Shown here in pieces: positions 8,080 through 15,162 of a DNA stretch of 21,359 nucleotides. Location: NCBI GenBank assembly GCA_005884305.1, contig VAYL01000128.1, positions 1 through 21,359 of the forward strand. Direction: 5' to 3'. The notes beneath the pieces were generated by a model. It had not been told where the DNA came from and made no database searches. It was given only the letters and a program-made list of their open reading frames with translations. The DNA is from Actinomycetota bacterium (GTDB lineage: Bacteria; Actinomycetota; Thermoleophilia; Solirubrobacterales; 70-9). The translations under genes and the position numbers were made by a program. How positions within the stretch are numbered: the stretch's first letter is position 1; each line of letters opens with the position of its first letter.

Positions 8080-9546
8080 TCAGAGGTTGACGGCGACGTA
8101 CTTCGTCTCGAGGTACTCCTCGATGCCCTCGTTGCCGCCCTCGCGTCCGATCCCGGACTGCTTGACGCCACCGAACGGCGCGCCGGCGTTCGACACCATG
8201 CCCTGATTGAGGCCGATCATGCCGGTCTCGAGCCCCTCGCAGACCGTGAGGGCGCGTTTCAGGTCTCGGGTGAACACATAGGCGACGAGGCCGTATTCCG
8301 TGTCGTTCGCCGCGGCGATCGCGTCCTCGGTCGACTCGAACGAGGCGACCGGTGCCACGGGCCCGAAGATCTCCTCCTTCAGCAGGCGGGCCTCGGGGGG
8401 GACGTCGGCCAGGACCGTCGGCTCGTAGAAGTAGCCCGCGCCGCCGATCGTGCTCCCGCCGACCAGCGCCTTCGCGCCCTTGCCGACCGCGTCCTGCACG
8501 AGGTCCGCGACCTTGCCGCGCTGGTCGTCGTCGATCAGCGGCCCGACGTCGACCCCATCCTCGGTGCCGCGGCCGACGCGCAGCTTCCGCATCCGCTCGG
8601 CGAGCTTCTCGGCGAAGTCACCGGCGACAGAATCCGCGACGTGGAAGCGGTTGGCTGCCGTGCAGGCCTCGCCGATGTTTCGCATCTTGGCGATCATCGC
8701 CCCCTCGACCGCGGCGTCGAGATCGGCGTCGTCGAAGATCAGGAAGGGGGCGTTGCCGCCGAGCTCCATGGACACCTTCAGCACGTTGTCGGCGGACCGC
8801 GCGATCAGCTTTCGCCCGACCTCGGTGGAGCCGGTGAACGAGAGCTTTCGCAACCTCGTGTCCGAGATGATCGGCTCGGCGACCGAGCTCGACGACGAGC
8901 TCGTGATGACATTGAGGACGCCGCCCGGGAGGCCGGCCTCCTCGAGGAGCTGGGCGAGGGCGAAGGCCGACAGCGGCGTCTGCTGCGGTGGCTTCCAGAC
9001 CATCGTGCAGCCGGCCGCGATCGCCGGGCCGAGCTTGCGGGTGCCCATCGCCATGGGGAAGTTCCACGGGGTGATGAAGAAGCACGGGCCGACCGGTTGG
9101 CGCATCACGAGGACGCGGGAGGCGCCGTTGCCGGCCACCTTGTAATAGCCGTCGATCCGCAGCGCCTCGCCCGAGAACCAGCGGAAGAACTCGGCGGAGT
9201 ACGCGATCTCCGCCTTCGACTCCGCGATCGTCTTGCCCATCTCGAGCGTCATCAGCAGGGCGAGGTCGTCGGCGTGCTCGTTCAGGGCCTCGAAGACGCG
9301 CCATAGGATCTCCGAGCGCTGGTTGGGTGGGGTGGCGGCCCACTCCGCCTGCTTTGCGACCGCGGCGTCGAGCGCCGCCTTCGCGTCCTCAGCTGTGCCG
9401 TCGGCGATCTCGCACAACGCTTCGCCGGTCGCCGGATCCTCGACGGCGAGGGTCTCGCCGCCGCTCGCGTCGCGCCATTCGCCGCCGATGTAGAGCTGCT
9501 TGGCGACCCGGTCGACGACGCTCTGCTCCTTAGTCGCGATTGCCAT
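8080..9546 (-). CDS. NAD(P)-dependent aldehyde dehydrogenase, probably succinate-semialdehyde dehydrogenase (GabD-like)
   Basis: The enzyme oxidises an aldehyde to the acid with NAD(P); the sequence style is that of succinate-semialdehyde dehydrogenases, which feed GABA carbon into the citric acid cycle. The 488-residue protein has PWNFP (160-164), the Rossmann motif FTGSTEVG (237-244), the general base Glu261 in ELGG, and the nucleophile Cys295 in GEACTAANR. EEIFGP and the final PFGGVKQSGIGREGG block are also present. A serine run (216-221) replaces the usual Gly/Ser/Glu stretch before the cofactor motif, and the usual KP-x-E site reads KPPQ. The ATG at 9546 has a good Shine-Dalgarno (GGAGG, 9553-9557 on the plus strand as CCTCC). 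Exact substrate is uncertain: other ALDH subfamilies are possible. Confidence 0.92.
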   Translation of the reverse strand: MAIATKEQSVVDRVAKQLYIGGEWRDASGGETLAVEDPATGEALCEIADGTAEDAKAALDAAVAKQAEWAATPPNQRSEILWRVFEALNEHADDLALLMTLEMGKTIAESKAEIAYSAEFFRWFSGEALRIDGYYKVAGNGASRVLVMRQPVGPCFFITPWNFPMAMGTRKLGPAIAAGCTMVWKPPQQTPLSAFALAQLLEEAGLPGGVLNVITSSSSSSVAEPIISDTRLRKLSFTGSTEVGRKLIARSADNVLKVSMELGGNAPFLIFDDADLDAAVEGAMIAKMRNIGEACTAANRFHVADSVAGDFAEKLAERMRKLRVGRGTEDGVDVGPLIDDDQRGKVADLVQDAVGKGAKALVGGSTIGGAGYFYEPTVLADVPPEARLLKEEIFGPVAPVASFESTEDAIAAANDTEYGLVAYVFTRDLKRALTVCEGLETGMIGLNQGMVSNAGAPFGGVKQSGIGREGGNEGIEEYLETKYVAVNL

Positions 9547-9596
9547 CCCACACCTCCATCGAAGTCATCGCTCCCAAACTACCCGACGCAACTCCC

Positions 9597-9602
9597 TACG
9601 AT
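9597..9602 (+). promoter_or_regulatory. Possible -10 element for the hairpin leader
   Basis: TACGAT fits the TANNNT pattern of a -10 box. A transcript starting about seven bases later would begin at the foot of the long hairpin (9607). No clear -35 hexamer is present at the proper distance, so this is tentative. Confidence 0.3.
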
Positions 9603-9606
9603 CATG

Positions 9607-9767
9607 AGTGCTTCTCGCCGGAGGTACGGTCGTGGCTTGGCGAGGCCGGATCGGCGGTTGGCAAGGAAGACGGCGTAGGCTTTGCTGGCGGCAAAGTCAA
9701 GCCGGATGACGCCGCCAGGCGTCGATCCGGGCCGCCAAATGCGACCGTACTTTCGGCGGGGAGCACT
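9607..9767 (+). ncRNA. Long structured leader or small RNA: 161-base rod-like hairpin
   Basis: Bases 9607-9632 pair with 9742-9767 over 26 positions without a gap. There are 22 Watson-Crick pairs, and all four differences are G-U pairs in the plus-strand RNA (9613/9761, 9615/9759, 9621/9753, 9623/9751). Two more wobbles (9633/9741, 9634/9740) extend it. After a small internal loop, TTGGCG (9637-9642) pairs with CGCCAA (9733-9738). GCCGGATC (9645-9652) then pairs with 9724-9732 with one bulged G. The 71-base apex holds competing stems: TGGCGGC/GCCGCCA (9686-9692/9711-9717) or CTTTGC/GCAAAG (9680-9685/9691-9696). It ends 72 bases before the SpoIID-like gene. It matches no riboswitch, 6S, SRP or tmRNA pattern I know. 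The rest of the gap 9547-9839 has nothing I recognise. A MITE-like element is the alternative. Confidence 0.55.
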
Positions 9768-9839
9768 AGGCAGGGAACCCGTCGGCGGGGTCGAAGCGCG
9801 ATCCGGTGGGCCTGGTTTCAGGGCGGGCCACGCAGGCAG

Positions 9840-10943
9840 ATGAGATTCCGGCGAGCAAATGGAATTGCGACCGCCGCCGCCGTGTGCGCGGCGCTCGTGT
9901 CGTGTGCGTTCGCGGGCAGCGCGGGCGCCGCTGGCTGGGTGATCAAGGGGCGCGGATTCGGGCACGGCGTGGGCATGAGCCAGTACGGCGCCTACGGCTA
10001 CGCGAAGCACGGCCGCGGCTACCGCTCGATCCTCACTCACTACTACCGCCACACTCGGATCGGCGAGGCGAGCGGGCAGATACGGGTTCTCCTCGAATCC
10101 GGCGTCGGCTCGGTCGGGTTCAGCGGTGCGCGCTCGGCCTGCGGCAAGCGGCTGCGGAAGGGCCGCGAGTACGGGTTCGCCGACGCGGGCTCAAAGGTCG
10201 TGCTGCGAAACGCTCGCGGCCACAGAATTGCGTCCTGCGGCAAGTCCGGAACCGCCAAGAGCGGGAGCGGCATCCACGTCAACGGCAAGAGCACGTATCG
10301 CGGCAGGCTGGTGGCGAAGGAGACCGGGGGGCTCCTGGTGGTGAACAAGGTGGGGCTCGACGACTACGCGCGCGGCGTGGTCGCCAACGAGATGTCGTCC
10401 TCTTGGCCGAAGAACGCGCTGCGGGCCCAGGCGGTGGCGACGCGCTCGTACGCGCTGAGCGCCGGTGGCGGTCGGGGTTTCGACGTCTACGACGACACCC
10501 GCAGCCAGGTCTACGGCGGCAAGGCGAGCGAGACGAAGGCCACCGACCGCGCCGTCAACTCGACCAGCGACGAGGTCCTCCGCTACCACAAGCACGTGAT
10601 CACGGCGTTCTTCTTCTCCACCTCTGGCGGGCAGACCGAGAGCGTCCAGTACGCCTTCGGCTCCAGCCCGGTCCCGTACCTCGTGAGCGTGAGGGACCCC
10701 TACGACGACGTATCCCCCTTCCACACGTGGAAGGTGCGCTACTCGCAGCGGGAGATGCAGTCGCGACTCCACGGCCTGTTCAGCGGGCGCCTGAAGAAGA
10801 TCCGGGTCACCAAGACCGGTGAGTCACCGCGCATCGTCCAGGCCAAGGTGATCGGCTCGCGCGGCAGCTCGCGCACTTCGGGATCGACGCTACAGCGGCG
10901 CCTGGACCTGATGAGCACCTGGGCGCGGTTCCGCCGCCGCTAG
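9840..10943 (+). CDS. Exported SpoIID/LytB-domain protein (putative peptidoglycan glycan-strand hydrolase)
   Basis: The 367-residue protein starts at the ATG at 9840, where a Sec signal peptide begins (MRFRRANG, hydrophobic 9-25, AGA-AG near 29-32). The open frame extends upstream but carries no signal sequence there. GRGFGHGVGMSQYGAYGYA at 38-56 is the conserved Gly/His motif of the family. The SpoIID core is at 170-205 (GLDDYARGVVANEM), with Glu184 in the place of the catalytic glutamate known from Bacillus SpoIID. ITAFFFSTSGGQTE (254-267) follows. SpoIID is a lytic transglycosylase that acts on denuded glycan strands; here no sporulation genes are visible, so a general wall-remodelling role is more likely. 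Its stop shares CTAG with the convergent CrtC/AttH-like gene. The structured element at 9607-9767 lies in its probable 5' untranslated region. Confidence 0.9.
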   Translation: MRFRRANGIATAAAVCAALVSCAFAGSAGAAGWVIKGRGFGHGVGMSQYGAYGYAKHGRGYRSILTHYYRHTRIGEASGQIRVLLESGVGSVGFSGARSACGKRLRKGREYGFADAGSKVVLRNARGHRIASCGKSGTAKSGSGIHVNGKSTYRGRLVAKETGGLLVVNKVGLDDYARGVVANEMSSSWPKNALRAQAVATRSYALSAGGGRGFDVYDDTRSQVYGGKASETKATDRAVNSTSDEVLRYHKHVITAFFFSTSGGQTESVQYAFGSSPVPYLVSVRDPYDDVSPFHTWKVRYSQREMQSRLHGLFSGRLKKIRVTKTGESPRIVQAKVIGSRGSSRTSGSTLQRRLDLMSTWARFRRR

Positions 10944-11938
10944 CCGTCGGAATAGGGCTGCAGCGGGATCCCGTGGTCGGTGTCGCGGGTCCCGAACTCG
11001 TACGCCGCGGCGCCGATGACCTCCAGGCGCTCGGGCGGCCGGCCGTCGCGCTGGACCTCCAGCTCGAGGTCGGAGATGGAGCAGTTAATGGTGTTGTGCT
11101 CGGGGCCCTTGGGGTCCGCGTAGACCCAGGCGACGAAGTTCCGTGCCTCCGAGGCGACCCGTCCCCGGACCTTGATGCCCTTGCCCGCGATCTGGAACGT
11201 GCAGCTCGTGGGCCGCTCGGACACCTTCGTCGACAGCATGCGATCGAATCCGCCGAGGCGATGCTCGACGGAGCCGATGCGCAGCATTGCGTTGCCGACC
11301 CACGGCGTCTGCACGGGGCCGAGCTTGATCCTGCCGGCCGCCATGTCGAAGTAGGTGGGCTCCTCGCCGTCCAGGAACGCGCCCTGGATCCAGACCCAGC
11401 GCTCCGCGTGCTCGGCCCCCCAGTTGTGACCCACCATACCCGGCCATGAGGAAACCTCGATGACCTCCTCGCCGACGGTCACGCCGCCGTCGAAGCGGGC
11501 GCTCGGGTAGGGCGATAGGAACTTGGTCCGGGGAAGCGGGGCGTCGTAGAGGCGGTCGTATGGGAGATGGTGAAACGCGTCGCCATCATCCGAGAAGCGC
11601 AGGTCCCAGCCCGCGCTCAGCTCGGGTGTGGCGATCTTTCCTTTGGCGTGTCCGGGCTCCAACGCCGCGCCGTCGATGCGGATGTAGCCCCCGTCCGGAA
11701 CCGACAGCTCGTCGGCGCCGAACGCCGCCTTGACCGCCCGCGGGCCGGGGGCGTCGGCATCGAAGAGCGTCAGCCACAGTGCCGCGGTGGCGTCTTCCTC
11801 CGGCCGCTTGTGGACCGTATGGCGGATCCAGACACCGCGCCCGCCGCCCGGGCGGGTCGCCTTGAGGTAGTAGCTCTCGTAGTGGCCGGCGTCCCTGCTG
11901 ACGCTCGGGAACCGCGGCGCGCTTCGCACGCCGGCCAA
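10940..11938 (-). CDS. CrtC/AttH-like (tocopherol cyclase-like lipocalin) protein of unknown function
   Basis: The roughly 330-residue protein has the hallmark HNWG (171-174) inside SSWPGMVGHNWGAEHAERWVW, plus HYESYYLKA near the N-terminus. This pattern fits the CrtC/AttH fold (carotenoid 1,2-hydratase and tocopherol-cyclase-like, two lipocalin-type barrels). Characterised relatives act on carotenoids or other lipophilic molecules, but many members are uncharacterised, and no carotenoid gene is nearby. The start is uncertain: TTG at 11938 or GTG at 11929; neither has a strong Shine-Dalgarno. It follows the M23 peptidase after only 18 bases on the same strand, so it is probably cotranscribed with it and under the same c-di-AMP riboswitch. 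No signal peptide is seen. The stop overlaps the SpoIID-like gene's stop. Confidence 0.75.
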   Translation of the reverse strand: MAGVRSAPRFPSVSRDAGHYESYYLKATRPGGGRGVWIRHTVHKRPEEDATAALWLTLFDADAPGPRAVKAAFGADELSVPDGGYIRIDGAALEPGHAKGKIATPELSAGWDLRFSDDGDAFHHLPYDRLYDAPLPRTKFLSPYPSARFDGGVTVGEEVIEVSSWPGMVGHNWGAEHAERWVWIQGAFLDGEEPTYFDMAAGRIKLGPVQTPWVGNAMLRIGSVEHRLGGFDRMLSTKVSERPTSCTFQIAGKGIKVRGRVASEARNFVAWVYADPKGPEHNTINCSISDLELEVQRDGRPPERLEVIGAAAYEFGTRDTDHGIPLQPYSDG

Positions 11939-11956
11939 TCTATCCGGCGCCGACCC

Positions 11957-12946
11957 TCAGCTCCAGTGATCCCACTCCTTCAGCTTCTTGGTCACGGAGC
12001 GCATCGCGTGGCCGCCCTCGTACCAGCCCGGCCGCGACCAGATCTCGAAGTGCAGGTGGCATGCGGTCGCGTCCCCCGTTTGGCCGACGCGGCCGATCGT
12101 CTCGCCGGTGTGGACGCGTGTGCCCTTCCGGGGGCCCCGCCGCTTGAGGTGCATGTAGACGTAGTCGCGGGGGTCGGCCCGCGCGTCGATCACGACGTAG
12201 TTGCCGGCGCCGCCCGGCTGGTAGGCCCTGTACTGCACCCGGCCGCCCTTCGCCGCGACGACGCGCTTGCCGCACTTGGCGAGGATGTCCTGGCCCTGAT
12301 GTACGTGACCGGCCCGCGGGGCGCCGTAGCCGTCGCCGTAGGTGTGGCGGGCACGCACCGGGAACTTCGCCGGATAGAGCTTGACCGAGCGGTCGCCGCC
12401 GTTGGACTTGGACCGCGTGCGGTCGATGTCTCTGTCGCGCTTCGTCCGGATGCGGAACAGGTAGGCACCCTTGCTCGCGGCCTTGCCCTTGTTTGTGATG
12501 CCGTTCCAGCGCACCTTGTGGGTCCCCGGCTTGACGTTGTCGCGCCGCCAGACCTTGACGGCCTTCCAGTTCTTGCGCTTGACCGCCTGGATCTTCAGGT
12601 CCTTCGAGCGGTCGCCGTCGAGGGTGAACGTGTAGGTGATGCGCTGATCGCCATATGTGAACGCCTTGCCCGGGTGGGCGGCCTCCGCGATCAGGCGCAT
12701 GCCGCCACCGCTGCCGCTGGCGGTGGCCGTCGAGCCGCCCGATGTCGTGCCGTCGTTCGACGTCGTCGTACCGGTCGCGGTCGTTGATGTGGTCGATGTG
12801 GTCGTGGTCGTCGATGCAGCCCCGCTGCCCGCCTGGGCGAAGGCGCCGGCCGCCCCGCACAGGGCCGTGGTCGCGGTGGCGAGCACGAGAACACCCGCGC
12901 GCGCGGGGACTCGGCCCGGGCGCGCTCCATAGGTCTTGCGGCTCAA
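11957..12946 (-). CDS. Secreted M23 (LytM-type) metallopeptidase with Thr/Ser-rich linker
   Basis: The 329-residue protein has a signal peptide (basic start, hydrophobic 16-36), a low-complexity Thr/Ser/Gly region (44-82), an Ig-like FlgD-type domain (about 95-170) and a C-terminal M23 domain. Zinc ligands are H216 and D220 (HQGQD) and H299 in H297-L-H299, with H266 (YMHL) as an additional active-site residue. M23 enzymes cut peptide cross-bridges of peptidoglycan outside the membrane. All catalytic residues are present, so it should be active. The start is a TTG at 12946, supported by an AGGAGG eight bases upstream. A c-di-AMP riboswitch precedes it, which suits a wall hydrolase: ydaO elements in actinobacteria commonly control such genes. 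The CrtC/AttH-like gene follows 18 bases downstream. Confidence 0.94.
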   Translation of the reverse strand: MSRKTYGARPGRVPARAGVLVLATATTALCGAAGAFAQAGSGAASTTTTTSTTSTTATGTTTSNDGTTSGGSTATASGSGGGMRLIAEAAHPGKAFTYGDQRITYTFTLDGDRSKDLKIQAVKRKNWKAVKVWRRDNVKPGTHKVRWNGITNKGKAASKGAYLFRIRTKRDRDIDRTRSKSNGGDRSVKLYPAKFPVRARHTYGDGYGAPRAGHVHQGQDILAKCGKRVVAAKGGRVQYRAYQPGGAGNYVVIDARADPRDYVYMHLKRRGPRKGTRVHTGETIGRVGQTGDATACHLHFEIWSRPGWYEGGHAMRSVTKKLKEWDHWS

Positions 12947-12954
12947 CTCGAAAG

Positions 12955-12960
12955 CCTCCT
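12955..12960 (-). promoter_or_regulatory. Shine-Dalgarno AGGAGG that fixes the TTG start of the M23 gene
   Basis: The minus strand reads AGGAGG, then eight bases, then TTG. No ATG or GTG is at a comparable distance in frame, so this site decides for the TTG. It lies 9 bases after the conserved 3' end of the riboswitch, where ligand-dependent folding could affect it. Confidence 0.8.
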
Positions 12961-12965
12961 CTTTC

Positions 12966-13097
12966 TCGGGCCTGCGGAGTTAGCTGTCGGGCTCGCGCTG
13001 AAAGAGCTGCGCTACGGCGTGTGTGCCGATTCGCCCCTGGGGCCGTGGCCCCGTTGGTTCCCCCGCTCCCCGACGCGGCGCACCGGGGATTCGGCAT
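12966..13097 (-). promoter_or_regulatory. c-di-AMP riboswitch (ydaO/yuaA type)
   Basis: Read on the minus strand, the order of conserved blocks is that of the actinobacterial ydaO element: GCCGAATCC (from 13095), GCGGGGGAACCA, GGGGCGAATCGG, then CTTTCAGCGCGAGCCCGA and the very conserved CAGCTAACTCCGCAGGC near the 3' end (GCAGGC at 12975-12970). Such RNAs bind cyclic di-AMP and usually switch the downstream gene off; in actinobacteria they commonly sit before cell-wall hydrolase genes. Here it leads into the M23 peptidase. I see no clear expression platform such as a T-run terminator, so the switching mechanism is open. The match is from memory of the consensus; a covariance-model search against RF00379 would confirm it. 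Confidence 0.92.
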
Positions 13098-13109
13098 TTC
13101 TAAGGCTTG

Positions 13110-13138
13110 CTAACGAAAAAGCGGCGCAAGGCTAACAA
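13110..13138 (-). promoter_or_regulatory. Possible promoter for the riboswitch transcript
   Basis: On the minus strand TTGTTA (13138-13133) and CGTTAG (13115-13110) are 17 bases apart. A start near 13103 would put the 5' end just before the riboswitch. The -10 is a poor match, so this is tentative. Confidence 0.3.
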
Positions 13139-13228
13139 ATCCAGTTGCGGATGTCGCCGCTCAGGCGGAGGGCACCGAGGGGGAGACCGTCGTTGAGCTC
13201 CGCGACGCCAAAAGCACCTCTGGTAATC

Positions 13229-13321
13229 GAGTGTGTGATTCGGGGGAATATGCACGCCCAATCACGCACTCAATCGTCGAGCGAGTGATTTGGCCGCATC
13301 TATCGGCAATTTCACTCACTC
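13229..13321. promoter_or_regulatory. Array of four 12-bp boxes arranged as two inverted pairs, putative operator
   Basis: Four copies of GAGTGNGTGATT occur: 13229-13240 (+), 13260-13271 (-), 13279-13290 (+, GAGCGAGTGATT) and 13310-13321 (-, GAGTGAGTGAAA). Each is preceded by a loosely conserved ATC/GTC. The two pairs are both 43 bp long with 19-bp centres, and the unit repeats after exactly 50 bp. Box centres are 31, 19 and 31 bp apart, near multiples of a helical turn, as expected for a dimeric protein bound on one DNA face. The array lies 71 bases past the ychF stop and about 90-180 bases upstream of the possible riboswitch promoter. The stretch 13098-13228 holds nothing else I recognise, and there is no gene between 12947 and 13391. 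Confidence 0.6.
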
Positions 13322-13391
13322 GATCGCGATCCGCCCGCAGCCGCGACCTGCCCCGTACTCGCCCTTCACCGTTGGCGTCACCGGCCGCTTC

Positions 13392-14459
13392 CTAGTGCCG
13401 GATCGTGATCACGTCGCCGTCTCGCACGACGTAATCCCGCCCCTCCGTTCGCAGCACGCCGCGCTCCCGCGCATGCGCATATCCCCCCGCGTTGACGAGC
13501 TCGCGCCAGCCGATGACCTCGGCGCGCACGAAGCCGGCCTGGATGTCGCCGTGAACGCGGCCCGCGGCGTCCCACGCGGTGGCTCCTTGGGGCAGCGCGC
13601 GGGCGCGTGCCTCGGCACCCAGGTGGGCCGTGAAGAACGTGATCAGGTCCAGCAGGTCATAGGCGGCGCGCACGAGGCGCTCGAGCCCCGACTGATCGAT
13701 CCCGAGCTCGGTCCGCATCTCCCCGGCCTCCTCGGCGGGAAGCTCGGCGAGCTCGGCCTCGATGCGCGCGCTCACGGCGATGCACGGCGAGTCCCCGGCG
13801 TGAGCGGCGAGCTCGGCGGGGGGTTCGTCGGTGCCCTCGTCGACGTTCGCGACGTAGAGCATCGGCTTCGAGGTCAGCGCCTGCAGGTTCGCGGGCCCCT
13901 GCGCCGCCGCCAGCGGCACCGGGACGTTGCGCGCGCGCTCGCCCCTACCGAGGACCTCGACCACCTGCTCGAGCCACTCCCGCTCGGCGATGAGCTCCTT
14001 CTGGCCGGAGCCGGCCTGCTTTCGCACCCGCTCGAGACGCCGCTCGGCCTGCTCCAGGTCGGCCAGATAGAGCTCGGCCTCGACCGCCTCGGCATCGGCG
14101 ACCGGATTGATCAACCCGTCAGGGTGCGGCACCGAATCATCCGCGTGCGCCCGCACGACGTGGCAGATCGCGTCGGTCTCGCGGATCTCGGCCAGGAACC
14201 GGTTGCCGAGCCCCTCGCCCTGCGACGCACCTCGCACGAGGCCGGCGATGTCATGGAACTCGATCGTCTCGGGGACCAGCGGGCTCGCCTCCGCCGCGGC
14301 GGCGACGGGCGCGAGCCTCTCGTCGGCCACCTCCACGATCGCGACGTTCGGCCCTACCGTCGTGAACGGATAGGAGGCCGTCTCGGCCGATGCCGCGGTG
14401 AGCGCGTTGAAGAGGGTCGTCTTGCCGGCGTTGGGAAGGCCGACGATCGCGACCTTCAC
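13392..14459 (-). CDS. ychF: YchF/OLA1-type ATPase
   Basis: YchF is a universally conserved P-loop protein of the Obg group that binds ribosomes and hydrolyses ATP rather than GTP; it is linked to stress and redox responses. The 355-residue protein shows the P-loop G7-LPNAGKT14, switch region DIAGLVRGAS (70-79), and the NVDE variant of the G4 motif (after MLYVA). YchF proteins have this N-x-x-E in place of NKxD, which explains ATP preference. The C-terminal TGS-like domain ends DYVVRDGDVITIRH. The start is a GTG at 14459 that overlaps the TGA of the upstream PAP2 gene (GTGA), so translation is probably coupled. Length is normal for the family. Confidence 0.96.
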   Translation of the reverse strand: MKVAIVGLPNAGKTTLFNALTAASAETASYPFTTVGPNVAIVEVADERLAPVAAAAEASPLVPETIEFHDIAGLVRGASQGEGLGNRFLAEIRETDAICHVVRAHADDSVPHPDGLINPVADAEAVEAELYLADLEQAERRLERVRKQAGSGQKELIAEREWLEQVVEVLGRGERARNVPVPLAAAQGPANLQALTSKPMLYVANVDEGTDEPPAELAAHAGDSPCIAVSARIEAELAELPAEEAGEMRTELGIDQSGLERLVRAAYDLLDLITFFTAHLGAEARARALPQGATAWDAAGRVHGDIQAGFVRAEVIGWRELVNAGGYAHARERGVLRTEGRDYVVRDGDVITIRH

Positions 14460-15091
14460 GAAGCTTGAGGATCGTGCTGCTCGCGCTGGGAGGGCTCACG
14501 GCGAGGTCGATCACCGTTGGGCCCGGCGGCGGTGGCCGCACCACGGGCGATGACCAGATCGATCAGGCGGTCCTCGGTTCCGGGGCCCCGAAGGCCAGGC
14601 CATACAAGCCCGAGGGCGGCGCCGAGGGCGGCGCCGGCCAAGACGTCGGAGGGGTAGTGCATGCCGAGATACGGTCGCGTCGCGCATAGCGCGGCCGCAA
14701 GCCCGAGGAGCGGCAGACGCGCTCGCGGTTCGATCCGGCCCATCGCCGTCGTCGCGGCCAGCGATGACGTCGCGTGCGCCGAGGGGAACGAGAGCGCGCT
14801 CGGGGCGCTCGCCAGCGGCGGCAGGCGGCGCAGCCGCGGGCGATCCCGTCGTACCGCGACCTTCACCAGGTAGTTCAGCCCGACGGCGGCGGGCGCCACG
14901 CCTGCGGCACGAAGCCAGCGCTTGCGCCGGCTCGGATCGCCGGCGGCTGCCCCGAGGGCGATCGCGACCCAAACCGCGCCCCACTCGCCCGTCGTCCCGA
15001 GCGTCTTCATCGCGCCCTCGATCTCGGGCGAGTGCCCGCGCGTCCGCATGAAGCGCAGCACGCGCCGGTCCACCCGCTTGAGCCGCCGCAT
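14456..15091 (-). CDS. PAP2-family membrane phosphatase
   Basis: The 211-residue protein has the three PAP2 motifs: K77-x6-R84-P85, P103-S-A-H106, and R139-x5-H145-x3-D149. These form the vanadium-haloperoxidase-like active site that removes phosphate from lipid phosphates such as phosphatidic acid or undecaprenyl pyrophosphate, at the outer membrane face. Hydrophobic stretches around 36-50, 62-80, 108-118, 127-137 and 150-165 fit a multi-pass membrane protein. The Arg/Pro-rich tail (about 185-211) is polar. Start: ATG at 15091, with a GTG immediately before it. The stop overlaps the ychF start, so both are probably one transcript. The 71 bases up to the divergent BtrH-like gene must hold both promoters; I see no strong consensus there. 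Confidence 0.9.
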   Translation of the reverse strand: MRRLKRVDRRVLRFMRTRGHSPEIEGAMKTLGTTGEWGAVWVAIALGAAAGDPSRRKRWLRAAGVAPAAVGLNYLVKVAVRRDRPRLRRLPPLASAPSALSFPSAHATSSLAATTAMGRIEPRARLPLLGLAAALCATRPYLGMHYPSDVLAGAALGAALGLVWPGLRGPGTEDRLIDLVIARGAATAAGPNGDRPRREPSQREQHDPQAS

Positions 15092-15162
15092 CACCGGCCT
15101 GAGAATACGGCCAGTCCGGTTCGACCGCGGCCGCTTTCGCCCGATCGGGAAGAATCCTCGCG

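Noticed and set aside
7861..9306. A 481-codon open frame on the plus strand
   Set aside because: Beyond about 7992 it is antisense to the aldehyde dehydrogenase; only the first part resembles a protein, treated here as a gene remnant.
9660..9720. A c-di-GMP (GEMM) riboswitch, suggested by GGCAAAG and CCGGATGA in the long hairpin
   Set aside because: The GGCAAACC and tetraloop-receptor parts are missing and the overall fold is a single long rod, unlike the two-helix GEMM fold.
11567..12787. A 406-codon plus-strand open frame
   Set aside because: Antisense to the CrtC/AttH-like and M23 genes, which both have clear family motifs.
13229..13321. CRISPR-like repeat array
   Set aside because: Repeats are only 12 bp, alternate in orientation and have 7- and 19-bp spacers; no cas gene is nearby.
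13290..14468. A 392-codon plus-strand open frame
   Set aside because: Antisense to ychF, whose P-loop and C-terminal domain are unmistakable.
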